Numbered from the stretch's first letter, positions 9,584 through 19,681 are shown. The stretch is 60,911 bases of DNA from an uncultured Nostocoides sp. (GCA_937873315.1 CALMQX010000023.1:1-60911); one strand, 5' to 3'. A program made the numbers and translations. The notes: generated by a model not told the origin, from the sequence alone.

Positions 9584-11020
9584 TCAGTCCTTCTGCGGCA
9601 TACGGGCCAGGGACCAACGGGCCCCGGCAGCGGTGTCCTCGATCGCAACGCCCGCCTCGGCGAGTTGGTCGCGGATGGCATCAGCGGTGGCCCAGTCACG
9701 GGCCGAGCGCGCGGACGCCCGGGCCGAGATGCGCTCCCGCACCAGGGAATCCAAGGCCGTCATGGCCGCGTCCGCATCGGAGCCGCCCGTCGCGAACTGC
9801 GGGTCGAGCGGGTTCACGCCAAGGACATCGGTCATCGCGATGACCAAGCCCCCCGCCAGCGCAGCCGCTTCGGCGTCGCCCTCGTCCAGCGCGGTGTTGC
9901 CGGCGCGCACGGTCTCGAAGACGACGGCGAGCGCACTCGAGACACCGAGGTCGTCATCCATCGCGGACCTGAAGTCCTCGGGCAGGTCCTCCTCGCCGGT
10001 CGGGACGGCGGTGCTCACACCCGGCAGCGCCCGCCGCAGGAAGCCCTCGATCCGATCGACCGCAGCCTCAGCCTCGGCGAAGGACTCGTCCTGGTGCTCG
10101 ATCATCGAGCGGTAGTGCGCGGCGGTGAGGTAATACCGCAGCACGATGGCGGGGGTGGTCCGCAGCACCTCGCTGACCCGCAGCGAGTTGCCCAGAGACT
10201 TGCTCATCTTCTCGCCGCCCATGGTTACCCAGGCGTTGTGCAGCCAGTAGTTGGCAAAGCCGAGGCCGGCCGCGCGGGATTGCGCTTGCTCGTTCTCGTG
10301 GTGCGGGAAGCGCAGGTCGACGCCGCCGCCGTGGATATCGAAGGTGTCACCGAGGTACTTGCGAGCCATCGCCGAGCACTCCAGATGCCAGCCCGGCCGA
10401 CCGTGACCATAGGGGGTCGGCCAGGAGGCGGTCTCGGGCTCACCCGGCTTGTGGCCCTTCCAGAGGGCGAAGTCGCGGGGGTCGCGCTTGCCCCGGGGGT
10501 CAGCGTCCTCGGCCGCGGCCATGTCCTCGATCTTCTGCCGAGTCAATTCGCCGTATGCCGGCCAACTGCGGACGTCGAAGTAGACATCGCCGCTGCCGTC
10601 GGTCGCGGCATACGCGTGGCCCTTCTCGACGATGGTGTCCATCAGGTCGACCATTTCGGTGACGTGCCCGGTGGCGCGCGGCTCGTAGGTGGGCGGCAGC
10701 ACTCCGAGGGCCTTGAGCGCCTCGGCCGTCTCGACCTCGTTGCGGTAGGACACGGCATACCAGGGCTCGCCGGACTCGGCCGACTTGGCCAGGATCTTGT
10801 CGTCGATGTCCGTGACATTGCGGATCAGGTCGACCTGGTAGCCATGGCCCCGCTCGAGCCACCGGCGCAGCACATCGAAGGCCACCGCAAACCGGATGTG
10901 CCCGATGTGCGGAGGCGCCTGCGTGGTGAGGCCACAGATGTAGATGCCGACCTTGCCGGGGGTCACCGGGACGAATTCCCGGAGCTCACGGGTCAGCGAG
11001 TCATGCAGGCGCAAAGTCAC
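9584..11020 (-). CDS. cysS: Cysteinyl-tRNA synthetase
   Basis: 478 aa, normal length for bacterial CysRS. HIGH-type motif PPHIGHIRF near residue 35, KMSKS motif [13 protein letters not shown] near 268, and the zinc-site residues CGL (~29) and WHLECSAMA (~208) are present; the C-terminal DALR-like region is intact. The GTG start is preceded by a TAAACT box ending 7 nt upstream, consistent with a leaderless transcript. rlmB follows after 2 bp, an order conserved in actinobacteria. A palindromic intergenic element lies upstream. Confidence 0.97.
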   Translation of the reverse strand: MTLRLHDSLTRELREFVPVTPGKVGIYICGLTTQAPPHIGHIRFAVAFDVLRRWLERGHGYQVDLIRNVTDIDDKILAKSAESGEPWYAVSYRNEVETAEALKALGVLPPTYEPRATGHVTEMVDLMDTIVEKGHAYAATDGSGDVYFDVRSWPAYGELTRQKIEDMAAAEDADPRGKRDPRDFALWKGHKPGEPETASWPTPYGHGRPGWHLECSAMARKYLGDTFDIHGGGVDLRFPHHENEQAQSRAAGLGFANYWLHNAWVTMGGEKMSKSLGNSLRVSEVLRTTPAIVLRYYLTAAHYRSMIEHQDESFAEAEAAVDRIEGFLRRALPGVSTAVPTGEEDLPEDFRSAMDDDLGVSSALAVVFETVRAGNTALDEGDAEAAALAGGLVIAMTDVLGVNPLDPQFATGGSDADAAMTALDSLVRERISARASARSARDWATADAIRDQLAEAGVAIEDTAAGARWSLARMPQKD

Positions 11021-11111
11021 CTGGCCAAGTTTAGGGGCGTTGCTCGGTTCGCTGGGACGCCGGCGTGCTGCGGGGCCGGTCGGCGTGGCCTTCCGGCCCC
11101 ACCTGTTACAG

Positions 11112-11195
11112 CTTTCCCGCCGGATGCCGGAAGGTTTCGCTGGGGGCCCGTTGTAAGGGGCCTCAAGTGCAAGGTTCCGGCATCAGGCGGGAAAG
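11112..11195. repeat. Palindromic intergenic repeat, copy 1
   Basis: 84-bp inverted repeat with ~38-bp arms around the loop GTTGTAA. Outer ends read CTTTCCCGCC and GGCGGGAAAG, with inner runs GGGGGCCC/GGGGCC. The left arm carries several changes relative to the right. It lies between cysS and the MBL hydrolase gene. Copies 2 and 3 are at 23992-24074 and 36811-36894. Confidence 0.85.
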
Positions 11196-11206
11196 TTGGG
11201 GCGCGG

Positions 11207-11863
11207 TTAGTGGCCGCGGGCGATCCACGCCTCCAGGTGCGGAGCCTCGTCACCGATCGTGGTCGGATCGCCGTGCCCGGTGAGCACCACGGTCTCGGCC
11301 GGCAAGACGAGCAGCCGCTCGCGGATCGAGTCGATGATGGTCGGGAAGTCGCTGTATGACCGTCCGGTCGCCCCAGGCCCACCACGGAAGAGCGTGTCCC
11401 CGGAGAGCAGCACTCCCAGCGTCGGCGCATACAGGCAACAGGCCCCCGGCGCGTGCCCAGGGGTATGCAGCACCTGCAGGTTGACGTCGCCGATGGTGAT
11501 CACCTGGCCATCGGCCAGCTCGTGGTCCGGCGCGCTCTCGTAGACCGCGTCCCAGAGCACCCGATCCTGCGGATGCAGGTATGCCGGGGCCCCCGTGACA
11601 CGCTGCACCTCGCCGACGGCATTGATGTGGTCATTGTGGGCATGGGTGCAGATGATCGCTGTAATGGTTCGCCCAGCGGCAGCAGCCACGATGGCCTCGG
11701 CATCATGAGCGGCATCCACGACGACGCAGGCCTGGTCATCCCCGATGATCCAGACGTTGTTGTCCACATCCCAGCAGCCACCATCCAGGCAGAACTGCCC
11801 TGAGGTGACCACGGACTCGACTCGAACCCCGCCTGCCGAGCGGGAGGTGACAGCCGGCGGCAT
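11207..11863 (-). CDS. MBL-fold metallohydrolase, mycothiol-thioester type
   Basis: 218-aa glyoxalase II-like hydrolase. The metal-binding motif is THAHNDH near residue 75, with further ligands in HTPGHAPG (H near 135), SGDTLF (D near 154) and GHG (near 197). It follows mscR by 6 bp in the same operon. In other actinobacteria this partner of MscR is thought to hydrolyse S-formyl-mycothiol to formate and mycothiol, completing formaldehyde detoxification; that role is inferred from context. Cytoplasmic. Confidence 0.82.
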   Translation of the reverse strand: MPPAVTSRSAGGVRVESVVTSGQFCLDGGCWDVDNNVWIIGDDQACVVVDAAHDAEAIVAAAAGRTITAIICTHAHNDHINAVGEVQRVTGAPAYLHPQDRVLWDAVYESAPDHELADGQVITIGDVNLQVLHTPGHAPGACCLYAPTLGVLLSGDTLFRGGPGATGRSYSDFPTIIDSIRERLLVLPAETVVLTGHGDPTTIGDEAPHLEAWIARGH

Positions 11864-11869
11864 ACCTAC

Positions 11870-12961
11870 TCAGCCCTCCATGATGACAACAGAACGCAGG
11901 ACCTCGCCGGCATGCATCTTGGCGAATGCCGCCTCCACGTCGCCGATCCCGATCCGCTCGCTAACGAAGGCGTCCAGATCGAAACGCCCCTGCCGGTACA
12001 GATCGACCAGCATCGGGAAGTCCCGAGAGGGCAGGCAATCCCCATACCAACTGGACTTCAGCGCGCCGCCCCGGCCGAAGATCTCGATCATCGGCAGGGT
12101 CACCTGCTTGTCGGGAGTGGGCACGCCCACCAGCACCACAGTGCCCGCAAGATCGCGGGCATAGAACGCCTGCTCGTAGGTCTCCGGCCGCCCCACCGCC
12201 TCGACCACCACATCTGCGCCATGGCCCCCGGTCAGCTCACGCACCCGTTCGACCACGTCTTCGCGGGCGCCGTTGACCGTGTGGGTCGCGCCGAAGGTCT
12301 TAGCCGCCTCGAGCTTCCGATCATCGACGTCCACCGCGATGATCGTGGTGGCTCCGACGACCTTGGCGCCCTGGATGGCCGCATTGCCGACGCCGCCACA
12401 GCCGATCACGGCGATCGAGTCGCCGCGCGAGACTCCGCCCGTATTCACGGCGGCACCGAAACCCGCCATCACCCCGCAGCCGAGCAGGCCGACAGCGGCA
12501 GCCGAGGCTTCCCGGTCGACCTTCGTGCACTGGCCGGCCGCTACCAGGGTCTTCTCGACAAAGGCGCCGATCCCCAAGGCCGGCGATAGCTCTGTGCCAT
12601 CGGTCAGGGTCATCTTCTGCTTGGCGTTGTGGGTGGCGAAGCAGTACCACGGCTTGCCCTTCAGGCAGGCGCGGCATTGGCCACAGACCGCACGCCAGTT
12701 GAGGATGACGAAATCCCCGGGTGCGACCTCGGTGACACCCTCGCCAACCGCTTCGACGGTCCCGGCCGCCTCATGCCCCAGCAAGAAGGGGAAGTCGTCA
12801 TTGATCCCGCCCTCTCGATAATGCAGATCCGTGTGGCACACCCCGCAGGCCTCGACCTTGACGACCGCCTCGCCCGGCCCGGGGTCCGGGATCACGATGT
12901 CGGTCAACTCGACCGGCGCTCCCTTCCCAAGGGCGATAACGCCTTTGACGGTCTGCGGCAT
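11870..12961 (-). CDS. mscR: S-(hydroxymethyl)mycothiol dehydrogenase / S-nitrosomycothiol reductase
   Basis: 363-aa zinc alcohol dehydrogenase of class III type. Catalytic zinc ligands CGVCHTD and GHEAAG; structural zinc cysteines in [18 protein letters not shown]-binding [18 protein letters not shown]. MscR oxidises S-hydroxymethyl-mycothiol and reduces S-nitrosomycothiol with NAD(H). The ATG at 12961 follows AAGGAGGACACC; the 78-codon upstream extension is rejected. mshA for mycothiol synthesis is also in the window, at 24662-25951. The operon partner is the MBL hydrolase. Confidence 0.9.
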   Translation of the reverse strand: MPQTVKGVIALGKGAPVELTDIVIPDPGPGEAVVKVEACGVCHTDLHYREGGINDDFPFLLGHEAAGTVEAVGEGVTEVAPGDFVILNWRAVCGQCRACLKGKPWYCFATHNAKQKMTLTDGTELSPALGIGAFVEKTLVAAGQCTKVDREASAAAVGLLGCGVMAGFGAAVNTGGVSRGDSIAVIGCGGVGNAAIQGAKVVGATTIIAVDVDDRKLEAAKTFGATHTVNGAREDVVERVRELTGGHGADVVVEAVGRPETYEQAFYARDLAGTVVLVGVPTPDKQVTLPMIEIFGRGGALKSSWYGDCLPSRDFPMLVDLYRQGRFDLDAFVSERIGIGDVEAAFAKMHAGEVLRSVVIMEG

Positions 12962-13042
12962 GGTGTCCTCCTTGAGCAACTGGGCCGGTATGGCCGTTAC
13001 CGTACCCCCGCAGCGCCCACACGGTGCTCTACCGTTGCTCCC

Positions 13043-13390
13043 ATGAGCGAGGCGGTGGGCTGGTTCGTGGGTCTGGGCACAGACCTGGTCTCGCTCGCGC
13101 TCTGGGTGGCCGCAATGATCTACGTTCGCCGCCACCACGGTGGCAGTTGGCGGACGCTGGCGACGTGGGCTCTCGGTGTGCTGATCGTCGCCCAACTCCT
13201 GGACCTCCCGCTGGCCTGGCTCAGCCGGAGCGTGTGGACACGCGCGGATGACACCGTGGTCAGCCTCTCGGTCAAGCTGAGCGCAGCCGCTGCGGTCCTT
13301 GAGACGATCGGCCTAGCGGCCCTCGTGGCAGCCGTCTTCCGGGGCCGGCAGCTGCCCGCGATCCCCCGCAAGGGACGGGAAATCCAGTAA
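13043..13390 (+). CDS. Small hypothetical membrane protein
   Basis: 115 aa with three predicted hydrophobic helices (about 7-26, 36-58, 82-103). No family recognised. The ATG lies 7 nt after a TACCGT -10 box, which favours this start over the long upstream frame that would run into mscR. Its TAA overlaps the ATG of the next gene (TAATG), so the two small membrane proteins are coupled and may work together. Divergent from mscR. Confidence 0.6.
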   Translation: MSEAVGWFVGLGTDLVSLALWVAAMIYVRRHHGGSWRTLATWALGVLIVAQLLDLPLAWLSRSVWTRADDTVVSLSVKLSAAAAVLETIGLAALVAAVFRGRQLPAIPRKGREIQ

Positions 13391-13749
13391 TGCGAGCGTT
13401 CTTTGCGATCCTGTTCAGCCTGCTGCTCAGCGGACTTTGGCTGGTCGGCTTGGTGGCCTCGCTCTGGCACCCATCGCGTGGACCATGGCGCCGGTATGCC
13501 ACGGCCGCCTTCGCGCTGCTGCTCTCGTCGAGACTGCTCACCACGGCATATGTCGCCAATGGCGTCCTCGACGAGCGCTTCACTTGGGCTTCACAGCCGA
13601 CACTGGTCCGGATCCAGGACCTCTTGCAGGTACTGGGCGTGGCGCTGATCATCCTGGCTCTGGTCACCGGTAGGACCAAGCGGGGGGTCAGCCCCGGGCC
13701 ACCACCAACGCGGTCGCCAGAGCAGCAAGACCCTCGCCTCGACCCGTAA
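13390..13749 (+). CDS. Small hypothetical membrane protein, partner of 13043
   Basis: 119 aa with three hydrophobic segments (about 4-26, 36-56, 80-99) and a short Pro-rich tail. Not recognised. Start overlaps the previous stop by TAATG. Its 3' end overlaps the oppositely oriented ispF by 62 bp, an unusually long tail-to-tail overlap here; the overlapping part encodes only the disordered tail. Confidence 0.55.
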   Translation: MRAFFAILFSLLLSGLWLVGLVASLWHPSRGPWRRYATAAFALLLSSRLLTTAYVANGVLDERFTWASQPTLVRIQDLLQVLGVALIILALVTGRTKRGVSPGPPPTRSPEQQDPRLDP

Positions 13750-14170
13750 GGCCCAACCCGTCGGTGGTCGTCCCACTCACCGACACCGGTGCCCCGGCAG
13801 CCTCACTCAAAGCGGCCTCCGCCTCACTGCGGCGCGGGCCGAGCTTGGGGCGGTTCCCGACCACCTGGACGGCGATATTGCCGATCTCGAAGCCAGCTGC
13901 ACGTACCAACCGTGCCGCCTCGGCGAGTAGTGCGCACCCGGAGGCCCCAGCAAATTCGGGGCGCGAGGTCCCAAAGTGGGCCCCGAGGTCCCCGATCCCG
14001 GCGGCCGTGAAGAGCGCATCGCAGGCCGCATGGGCCGCCACGTCGGCATCGGAATGACCTTCCAGCCCGCGCTCCCCCGGCCACCGAAGTCCGGCTAGCC
14101 ACAAGTCGCGGTCGTGGTCGGCGTAGGCGTGGACGTCGGTGCCGATACCGACGCGGGGAAGGCTGCTCAC
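13688..14170 (-). CDS. ispF: 2-C-methyl-D-erythritol 2,4-cyclodiphosphate synthase
   Basis: 160-aa IspF of the non-mevalonate (MEP) isoprenoid pathway, converting CDP-ME 2-phosphate to MEcPP. Family signatures: GIGTDVHAY with metal-binding Asp/His, [17 protein letters not shown], and the C-terminal [16 protein letters not shown]. Start ATG is 5 bp after the ispD stop. The genes carD-ispD-ispF form an operon as in mycobacteria. Confidence 0.95.
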   Translation of the reverse strand: MSSLPRVGIGTDVHAYADHDRDLWLAGLRWPGERGLEGHSDADVAAHAACDALFTAAGIGDLGAHFGTSRPEFAGASGCALLAEAARLVRAAGFEIGNIAVQVVGNRPKLGPRRSEAEAALSEAAGAPVSVSGTTTDGLGLTGRGEGLAALATALVVARG

Positions 14171-14175
14171 CAGGC

Positions 14176-14886
14176 CTATCCTGCCGCCAGGAGCCGCTCG
14201 GCGCGCTCGAGATCACGCGCAGTGGTGACCTTGAAGGCCATCGGATCGCCCTCCACGACCACCACGCGGCCGCCCAACGCCTCGACCAGTGCCGCGTCAT
14301 CCGTACCGGCGAGCCCGGACGCGTATGCCGCCCGCAACACGTCAGCGGCAAAGCCTTGCGGGGTTTGCACCGCTCGCAGGAGGGTCCGCTCTGGCGTGCC
14401 GGTGATGACGCCATGCTCATCGACCACTTTGATCGTGTCCACGACTGGTTGGCCGGGCACGGCACCGGCAGCCCCGCCGCGCACGGCAGCGATCACCCGC
14501 TCGAAGACCGCCAGCGGAGTGAACGCGCGAGCCGCGTCATGAACCAGGATCACCTCGTAGGCCCCACCGGTCTCCTGGTCCAGTGCGCGCAGCCCGGCGC
14601 GTACGGAGTCGGTTCGCTGCGCACCCCCAGCCACGACGCGCGCGCCGGGGGGCAGGGCACCGGATAGATCCTCCGGCCAATCGGCCGGGTCAATGGCATC
14701 TGCCGGCACCACGACGATCAACCCCGCAAGCGAGGGCAATCCCGCGATCCGGTCGACTGCATGGGCCAGCAGGGACCGACCGCCCACCCGTACAAAGGCC
14801 TTGGGTATGCCGGCACCTAGGCGAGTACCCGAACCGGCGGCAACGACGACGACGCCGACGCTGCGGGCAGCGTCGGCGTCGGTCAC
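14176..14886 (-). CDS. ispD: 2-C-methyl-D-erythritol 4-phosphate cytidylyltransferase
   Basis: 236-aa IspD, which joins CTP and MEP to make CDP-ME. Nucleotide-binding [21 protein letters not shown] at the N-terminus, [10 protein letters not shown] at ~109, and [13 protein letters not shown] at ~159. GTG start, 14 bp after carD. It acts one pathway step away from the IspF encoded next to it; the enzyme between them, IspE, is not in the window. Confidence 0.94.
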   Translation of the reverse strand: MTDADAARSVGVVVVAAGSGTRLGAGIPKAFVRVGGRSLLAHAVDRIAGLPSLAGLIVVVPADAIDPADWPEDLSGALPPGARVVAGGAQRTDSVRAGLRALDQETGGAYEVILVHDAARAFTPLAVFERVIAAVRGGAAGAVPGQPVVDTIKVVDEHGVITGTPERTLLRAVQTPQGFAADVLRAAYASGLAGTDDAALVEALGGRVVVVEGDPMAFKVTTARDLERAERLLAAG

Positions 14887-14900
14887 GTCAGTGCGGAGGC

Positions 14901-15383
14901 TCAGGACGCGAGGACCTCATCGAGGATGGTCTCAGCCTTCTCCTCGTCGGTCTTCTCGGCCAGCGCCAACTCGGACACGAGGATTTGGCGGGCCTTGGCC
15001 AGCATGCGCTTCTCGCCAGCGGACAGGCCACGATCCTTGTCACGGCGCCACAGGTCACGAACAACCTCGGCCACCTTGATGACATCGCCCGAAGCGAGCT
15101 TCTCGAGGTTCGCCTTGAATCGGCGCGACCAGTTGGTCGGCTCCTCGGCATACGGAGTGCGGAGCACCTCGAAGACCTTGTTCAAGCCTTCCTTGGACAC
15201 GACATCGCGCACGCCCACGAGATCACAGTTCTCGGCCGGGACCTCGATGATCAGATCTCCCTGGGCGACTTTCAACTTGAGGTAGAGCTTCTCCTCGCCG
15301 CGGATAGTACGGGTGTTGATTTCCTCGATTCGCGCTGCCCCGTGGTGGGGGTACACAACCGTTTCGCCGACTTTGAAGACCAT
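14901..15383 (-). CDS. carD: CarD-family transcriptional regulator
   Basis: 160 aa, the usual CarD length. The N-terminal RNA-polymerase-interacting domain begins [22 protein letters not shown]. The C-terminal helical DNA-binding domain contains [18 protein letters not shown], including the Trp that wedges the promoter minor groove. CarD stabilises open complexes, notably at rRNA promoters. AAAGGGGC lies before the ATG at 15383. First gene of carD-ispD-ispF. Confidence 0.96.
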   Translation of the reverse strand: MVFKVGETVVYPHHGAARIEEINTRTIRGEEKLYLKLKVAQGDLIIEVPAENCDLVGVRDVVSKEGLNKVFEVLRTPYAEEPTNWSRRFKANLEKLASGDVIKVAEVVRDLWRRDKDRGLSAGEKRMLAKARQILVSELALAEKTDEEKAETILDEVLAS

Positions 15384-15410
15384 ATGAGTAAAGCCCCTTT
15401 CGCAGGCATC

Positions 15411-15439
15411 AGGATACCATGCGCCGACTCTCAGGTCAC
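15411..15439 (-). promoter_or_regulatory. Candidate carD promoter
   Basis: On the minus strand a -35 like GTGACC (15434-15439), a 17-nt spacer and a -10 TATCCT (15411-15416) place the start about 20 nt before the carD ATG, leaving room for its ribosome site. Judged by eye only. Confidence 0.45.
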
Positions 15440-15582
15440 ATTCAGTGAGACGGCATATCCGCAGGTCAGAGGCCTAGCGGGGCACTTTTCCACAGCAACT
15501 TCGCACTTGACAATCAGCCCTGATCGTGCATCGCCGGGCCCTGCGGACGCCTCATCGGCGGGCGACCGATACGCTGTCTTCC

Positions 15583-16059
15583 GTGATCACGCTCTCGTCC
15601 TCGCTGCGCACCGCCACCGTCGCTGCCGCTGCCGTTCTCGCCCTCGGACTCTCCGGGTGCTCCTTGAACTCACCCGTGCAGACCGATGTCGACTACCCCG
15701 CTGCCGACGGCGTCGGGCTCTCTCTGGGTGACGTGCAGTTGCGCAATGTCGCGGTGGTCGCGACCACCAAGGATGGGCCCGGCACGCTCATTGGCCAAGT
15801 CGTCAACCAGGGCGATCAGCCCGCCGCGCTTCAGTTGAGTGTCGGCGAAGGCGGGAGCCCGGTGTCGGTGGAGGTGCCGGCCGGCGGCGCGACCTCGATC
15901 TCGAGCGATGCGACAAAGACCAGCGTTCCCGCCGTGCCCGGTCGTCCTGGGGATTGGGTGACCGTCACGATTGCCGGTGCGCCTTCGGGCGTCGGTCAAT
16001 TGACCGTCCCGGTCCTCTCACCGAAGGACTACCTCGAGGACTACGCGCCGACCAGCTAA
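15583..16059 (+). CDS. Putative secreted lipoprotein
   Basis: 158 aa from the GTG at 15583. N-terminal signal peptide with hydrophobic stretch TVAAAAVLALGL and lipobox LSGC, so it should be lipidated and anchored outside the membrane. The remainder looks like one beta-sandwich (VQLRNVAVVATTKDGPGTLIGQVVNQGDQPAALQLSV), as in DUF461/copper-chaperone-like lipoproteins, but no metal ligands are evident. A TACGCT -10 box ends 7 nt before the GTG, which decides this start over the ATG at 15526. Convergent with regX3. Confidence 0.7.
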   Translation: MITLSSSLRTATVAAAAVLALGLSGCSLNSPVQTDVDYPAADGVGLSLGDVQLRNVAVVATTKDGPGTLIGQVVNQGDQPAALQLSVGEGGSPVSVEVPAGGATSISSDATKTSVPAVPGRPGDWVTVTIAGAPSGVGQLTVPVLSPKDYLEDYAPTS

Positions 16060-16070
16060 GGCCGCACGCC

Positions 16071-16751
16071 TCAGGGCTCAAACTTGTAGCCCAGCCCCCG
16101 CACGGTGAGGATGTGATCCGGGTTGCCCGGATCGGTCTCCACTTTTGCGCGAAGCCTTTTGATGTGGACATCCAAGGTCTTGGTATCGCCCACGTAGTCG
16201 CTACCCCAGACGCCTTCGATGAGATGTCGCCTGGTCAACACCCGACTGCTGTGCCGCAGGAGCAGCTCGAGCAGCTCGAACTCCTTGAGCGGCAGCGAAA
16301 TGGCGACCTCTCGAACAGTGACCGTATGCCGTTGCACGTCCATCCGGACCGGGCCGACCTCGAGAGCGGCGGGCAGGAGGTCCTCAGGCTCGGTCAGTCG
16401 GCGCAGCACTGCCTTGATCCGCGCAAGCAACTCGCGTGAGCTGTAGGGCTTGGTGACGTAGTCATCCGCGCCGAGTTCCAGTCCCACCACCTTGTCGAGT
16501 TCGCCATCCTTGGCGGTCAGCATGATGACCGGCACATTGGATCGTTGACGGAGCGCGCGGCATACATCCACCCCGGATAGGCCCGGGAGCATGAGGTCGA
16601 GCAGGACCAGGTCGGCGCCGACGGCATCGAAGCGTTCCAGGGCCTCGGGGCCGGTCTCGGCGATGGTGACCTCGTAGCCCTCTTTGCTCAGCAAATACGA
16701 CAGCGGGTCGGAGAAGGAGACCTCGTCCTCGACGACCAGGATGTGCGTCAT
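16071..16751 (-). CDS. regX3: Response regulator RegX3
   Basis: 226-aa OmpR/PhoB-type regulator. Receiver domain with phospho-acceptor Asp in LVLLDLMLPG, conserved Lys in TKPYSSRELLARI, then a winged-helix DNA-binding domain ending DPGNPDHILTVRGLGYKFEP. Partner of SenX3, which it overlaps by ATGA. In relatives SenX3-RegX3 controls phosphate-starvation genes. The ppk2 gene 3.7 kb away makes a phosphate role here plausible. No PhoU or Pst genes are in the window. Confidence 0.93.
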   Translation of the reverse strand: MTHILVVEDEVSFSDPLSYLLSKEGYEVTIAETGPEALERFDAVGADLVLLDLMLPGLSGVDVCRALRQRSNVPVIMLTAKDGELDKVVGLELGADDYVTKPYSSRELLARIKAVLRRLTEPEDLLPAALEVGPVRMDVQRHTVTVREVAISLPLKEFELLELLLRHSSRVLTRRHLIEGVWGSDYVGDTKTLDVHIKRLRAKVETDPGNPDHILTVRGLGYKFEP

Positions 16752-17893
16752 GTGATGGCCTCCCCATGCGGGCCTGGGTTAGCGACCGGAAGCCGCATCG
16801 TGAAGATCGACCCCTTGCCGGCCTCGCTCCACAGCACTACCTCGCCACCGTGCGTCGCACACACGTGCTTGACGATGGCCAACCCCAGCCCGGTGCCGCC
16901 GGTTTCGCGAGATCGAGCCGGGTCAACCCGATAAAAGCGCTCGAAAACGCGCTCCTGATCCGCTGCCGGGACGCCGCGCCCCTGGTCGGCAACTGCGATC
17001 TCGACGCTGTCACCGACGCGCAGGCTCCGCACGCTGATTGCGGTGTGTGCCTCGGAGTAGTTCACCGCATTGGTCAGCAGGTTCGTCACGGCGGTCGTGA
17101 GAAGTTCGGCGTCACCAAAGACCCGCAGGCTGGGATCGGTGTCCCGAGTGACGCTGATATCCCGTGCCTGCGCGGCCAATTCGACCCGGCTCATCGCCTC
17201 GAGCACCACCTGGTCAATCCCCACGAGTTCGGGTGCATGCAGGGTGTCGGCGACCTGGAGCCGGGAGAGGTCAACGATGTCCTGAACCAGATGCGTGAGT
17301 CGGGCGGACTCCACCTGGATCCGATGAGCAAAGCGGCCGACCGCCTCGGGGTCATCCCGGCCATCGAGGACGGCTTCGGCCAGCAAGGAAATGCCCCCCA
17401 CCGGCGTCTTCAGCTCGTGACTCACATTGGCCACAAAGTCGCGTCGCACCTCCTCCACGCGGCGCGCATGGGTGCGATCTTCGGCCAGCACGAGCACATG
17501 ATCGGCGCCCAGTGCGGCCACCCGAACCGCCATCACGACCGAGGAATCGGCACTCGGGCCCTTGAGCAACTCCAGCTCTACCTCCCGCACCACCCCGTCG
17601 TGGCGGACCGCGCGAACCAGCTGCGCGAGCTCGTCATGCACGAGTTCGCCATGACGCACCAGGCCGTAACTCACCGCCGACGGCGAGGTGCTGACCACCT
17701 CGTCGTGGACATTGAGCACGACAGCGCTGGAGCGGAGCACCGCGAGCACATCCCGCACGCCTTCGGGCACCAGGGTCTGCGGTGTCGAGGCCGGGTCGCC
17801 AGACACGGCATTGCGGCGGCTCGCCCACATCACGAGCACACCGATGGTGAGGCCGATGACCCCGCCCAGGGTCCCGGCAAGCACGGGGTCCAC
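16748..17893 (-). CDS. senX3: Sensor histidine kinase SenX3
   Basis: 381 aa from the GTG at 17893. One N-terminal hydrophobic helix (VLAGTLGGVIGLTIGVLVMW), a PAS-like sensory region, a HisKA domain with the phosphorylated His in FVANVSHELKTPVGG, and a HATPase domain with N box LLTNAVNYS, G1 DQGRGVP and G2 GGTGLGLAIV. I chose the GTG because a TAGGCT -10 box ends 7 nt before it; the ATG at 17947 is upstream of that box. Its stop overlaps regX3 by 4 bp. Confidence 0.92.
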   Translation of the reverse strand: MDPVLAGTLGGVIGLTIGVLVMWASRRNAVSGDPASTPQTLVPEGVRDVLAVLRSSAVVLNVHDEVVSTSPSAVSYGLVRHGELVHDELAQLVRAVRHDGVVREVELELLKGPSADSSVVMAVRVAALGADHVLVLAEDRTHARRVEEVRRDFVANVSHELKTPVGGISLLAEAVLDGRDDPEAVGRFAHRIQVESARLTHLVQDIVDLSRLQVADTLHAPELVGIDQVVLEAMSRVELAAQARDISVTRDTDPSLRVFGDAELLTTAVTNLLTNAVNYSEAHTAISVRSLRVGDSVEIAVADQGRGVPAADQERVFERFYRVDPARSRETGGTGLGLAIVKHVCATHGGEVVLWSEAGKGSIFTMRLPVANPGPHGEAIT

Positions 17894-17946
17894 GCACCCA
17901 AGCCTATGCCCGCCACCTGGCCGTCCCGGCGCACTTGGCGGGCCCA

Positions 17947-17985
17947 CTGGTGGCGGTTTCCAGGTCTCCCGGTAACCGCCACCAG
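17947..17985. terminator. Perfect 12-bp hairpin between senX3 and the PepSY gene
   Basis: Arms CTGGTGGCGGTT (17947-17958) and AACCGCCACCAG (17974-17985) with a 15-nt loop. It lies upstream of senX3 and 19 bp after the PepSY gene stop, both on the minus strand, so it most likely terminates the PepSY transcript before the senX3 promoter. Confidence 0.65.
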
Positions 17986-18003
17986 CAAGGCTCGGCGAAG
18001 GGA

Positions 18004-19536
18004 CTAAGCCGTCGTCCCGAAGGTGCTCCGCAGCCGGTCAGAACGGCGGATCACCACGCGGTCGACCAGCAAAACGATGATCAGCGTGACCCCGAAGAGT
18101 GGGAAGAGCACGCCAAAGATCACCATCACCACCGCGATCCAAGGGCGCGCCTTCACCGGCATGCTGCCGCGCGGTGCGCTGATCCCTGACTTGCGACGTC
18201 GCCACCACATGATCGGCCCCGTCACACAAAGGAACAGCAGTCCCGCGCAGAAGGCCGCAGATGCCCAGAAGTTGAGCGTTCCCAGGCGTTGGCCCTCGTG
18301 CAGAGCGATGCCCTGGCTCACCAACTTGGCGGCCGCTGGATACTCGGCATAGGAGTACCGCCCGGCGATGGCGCCCGAGTACTGGTCGACATGCACGACC
18401 CGCTCCTTGGACACATCGTCGTAGGCCGCACTGTCCTTGTCATGCCACATGTCGGACATCACTGAGAAGACGCCCTCCGGGCCGTCCGGCATGGTGATGT
18501 ATACCGGCAGCGGCACCCCGTCGTCGGTAGCCGCCTTCACCACGGCATCCAGGCCTATGGCCGGAGTCCCTTCTGCCTCCCCGCCGCCATGGGAATGCCC
18601 GGAGTGGCCATCGCTCGTGGGCAGCGGCGCGGCACCCTCGGCCCACGGCGGCGGCGCGGACGTCGACCCAGCCTCATCAATCGTTTCTGCCAGTTGAGAT
18701 GTGGCTCCCGGGTCATCGCCCCAGAGGGCCAGTTGCGTGCCCGTCGCCAGCTTCTGAACCGTTGAGCCCCACAGCCCGGTCCACGGCAGCCCGGAGGCGA
18801 CGATGAACAGGATGCCTACTCCCGCGATCGCACCGACCATCGCATGTCGGGACCTGGTGACCGCGCCAGCGGCGGCTTTGGCCCTGCGGGCAGCCCGGGC
18901 GGCCCGCCCACGGAAGAAGAGGTAATAGCCGGTAAGCGCCATGATGAGGGACCAGCACGCCGCTGTCTCGATGATCCGGTCACCGATACTGCCGACGGTG
19001 AAGTCCTCACCGGTGATGGGGTCAGTGAACAGCGTGACCTCACTCTTCGGCCCGAAGATGATGTTGCCGTGGGCCACGGTCGCCATGTCCGAGATCAGCG
19101 TGGTCGGATCGCGGACGCCGAGAACCTTGGCGGTGTAGGGGTCAACGTAGACATTGACCGTGGTCCCATCCGCGCGATCAATGGTGAAGATGGTTGATCG
19201 ATCGCCCGCGGTGGTCTGAACGGCGGTCACCGCGGCGCCTTCGTTGGCATCCAGGACGGCATCCTGCTGAGCGTCCAGGGAGGCCGTGGCGCCGTAGGCA
19301 GGAGCCGAGTAGGTCATCGCTGGCTCTTGGATCGGGTCGATCTGCCACTTGAAGAGCATGATCAGCCCGGTCACCGACAGCAGGGCAAACACCGGAATCA
19401 CGAGCACGGAGGCATAGAAGTGCCACCGCCAGAAGGCCCTGAACAGGCCCGACTTCCGCACCGGGTCTCGCGGTGCGGTGGTCCCAGTCGCCGGCTCGCC
19501 GGGATTGAGAGGTGGTGCGTCATACGTGGTTGTCAT
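18004..19536 (-). CDS. PepSY-associated transmembrane protein
   Basis: 510 aa. Typical PepSY_TM architecture: an N-terminal helix (FWRWHFYASVLVIPVFALLSVTGLIMLFKW), a large extracytoplasmic region containing PepSY repeats (DGTTVNVYVDPYTAKVLG near 140 and KERVVHVDQYSGAIAGRYSY near 390), two middle helices, and a C-terminal helix pair. A His/Gly-rich loop (SDGHSGHSHGGGE) around residue 300 looks metal-binding. Family members are linked with iron or copper reduction and uptake. ATG at 19536 after AAAGGGA; the 62-codon upstream extension is rejected. It may be co-transcribed with the gene at 19682. Confidence 0.82.
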   Translation of the reverse strand: MTTTYDAPPLNPGEPATGTTAPRDPVRKSGLFRAFWRWHFYASVLVIPVFALLSVTGLIMLFKWQIDPIQEPAMTYSAPAYGATASLDAQQDAVLDANEGAAVTAVQTTAGDRSTIFTIDRADGTTVNVYVDPYTAKVLGVRDPTTLISDMATVAHGNIIFGPKSEVTLFTDPITGEDFTVGSIGDRIIETAACWSLIMALTGYYLFFRGRAARAARRAKAAAGAVTRSRHAMVGAIAGVGILFIVASGLPWTGLWGSTVQKLATGTQLALWGDDPGATSQLAETIDEAGSTSAPPPWAEGAAPLPTSDGHSGHSHGGGEAEGTPAIGLDAVVKAATDDGVPLPVYITMPDGPEGVFSVMSDMWHDKDSAAYDDVSKERVVHVDQYSGAIAGRYSYAEYPAAAKLVSQGIALHEGQRLGTLNFWASAAFCAGLLFLCVTGPIMWWRRRKSGISAPRGSMPVKARPWIAVVMVIFGVLFPLFGVTLIIVLLVDRVVIRRSDRLRSTFGTTA

Positions 19537-19681
19537 GGAATCCCTTTCGGGGAAGTAGCGAAACGTCAAGATCCGCCCCTGCGACCTGCCGCGCGCACAC
19601 GCGCGCGGCGGCATACAGACGGGACGGATGAGGTACGGGAAGGCCACCCTCAAACCGGAAGTCGGACGAGGGCCACCACCC

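Noticed and set aside
9665-11359. 564-codon plus-strand frame over cysS
   Set aside because: Antisense shadow of cysS and of palindromic repeat copy 1; low-complexity translation.
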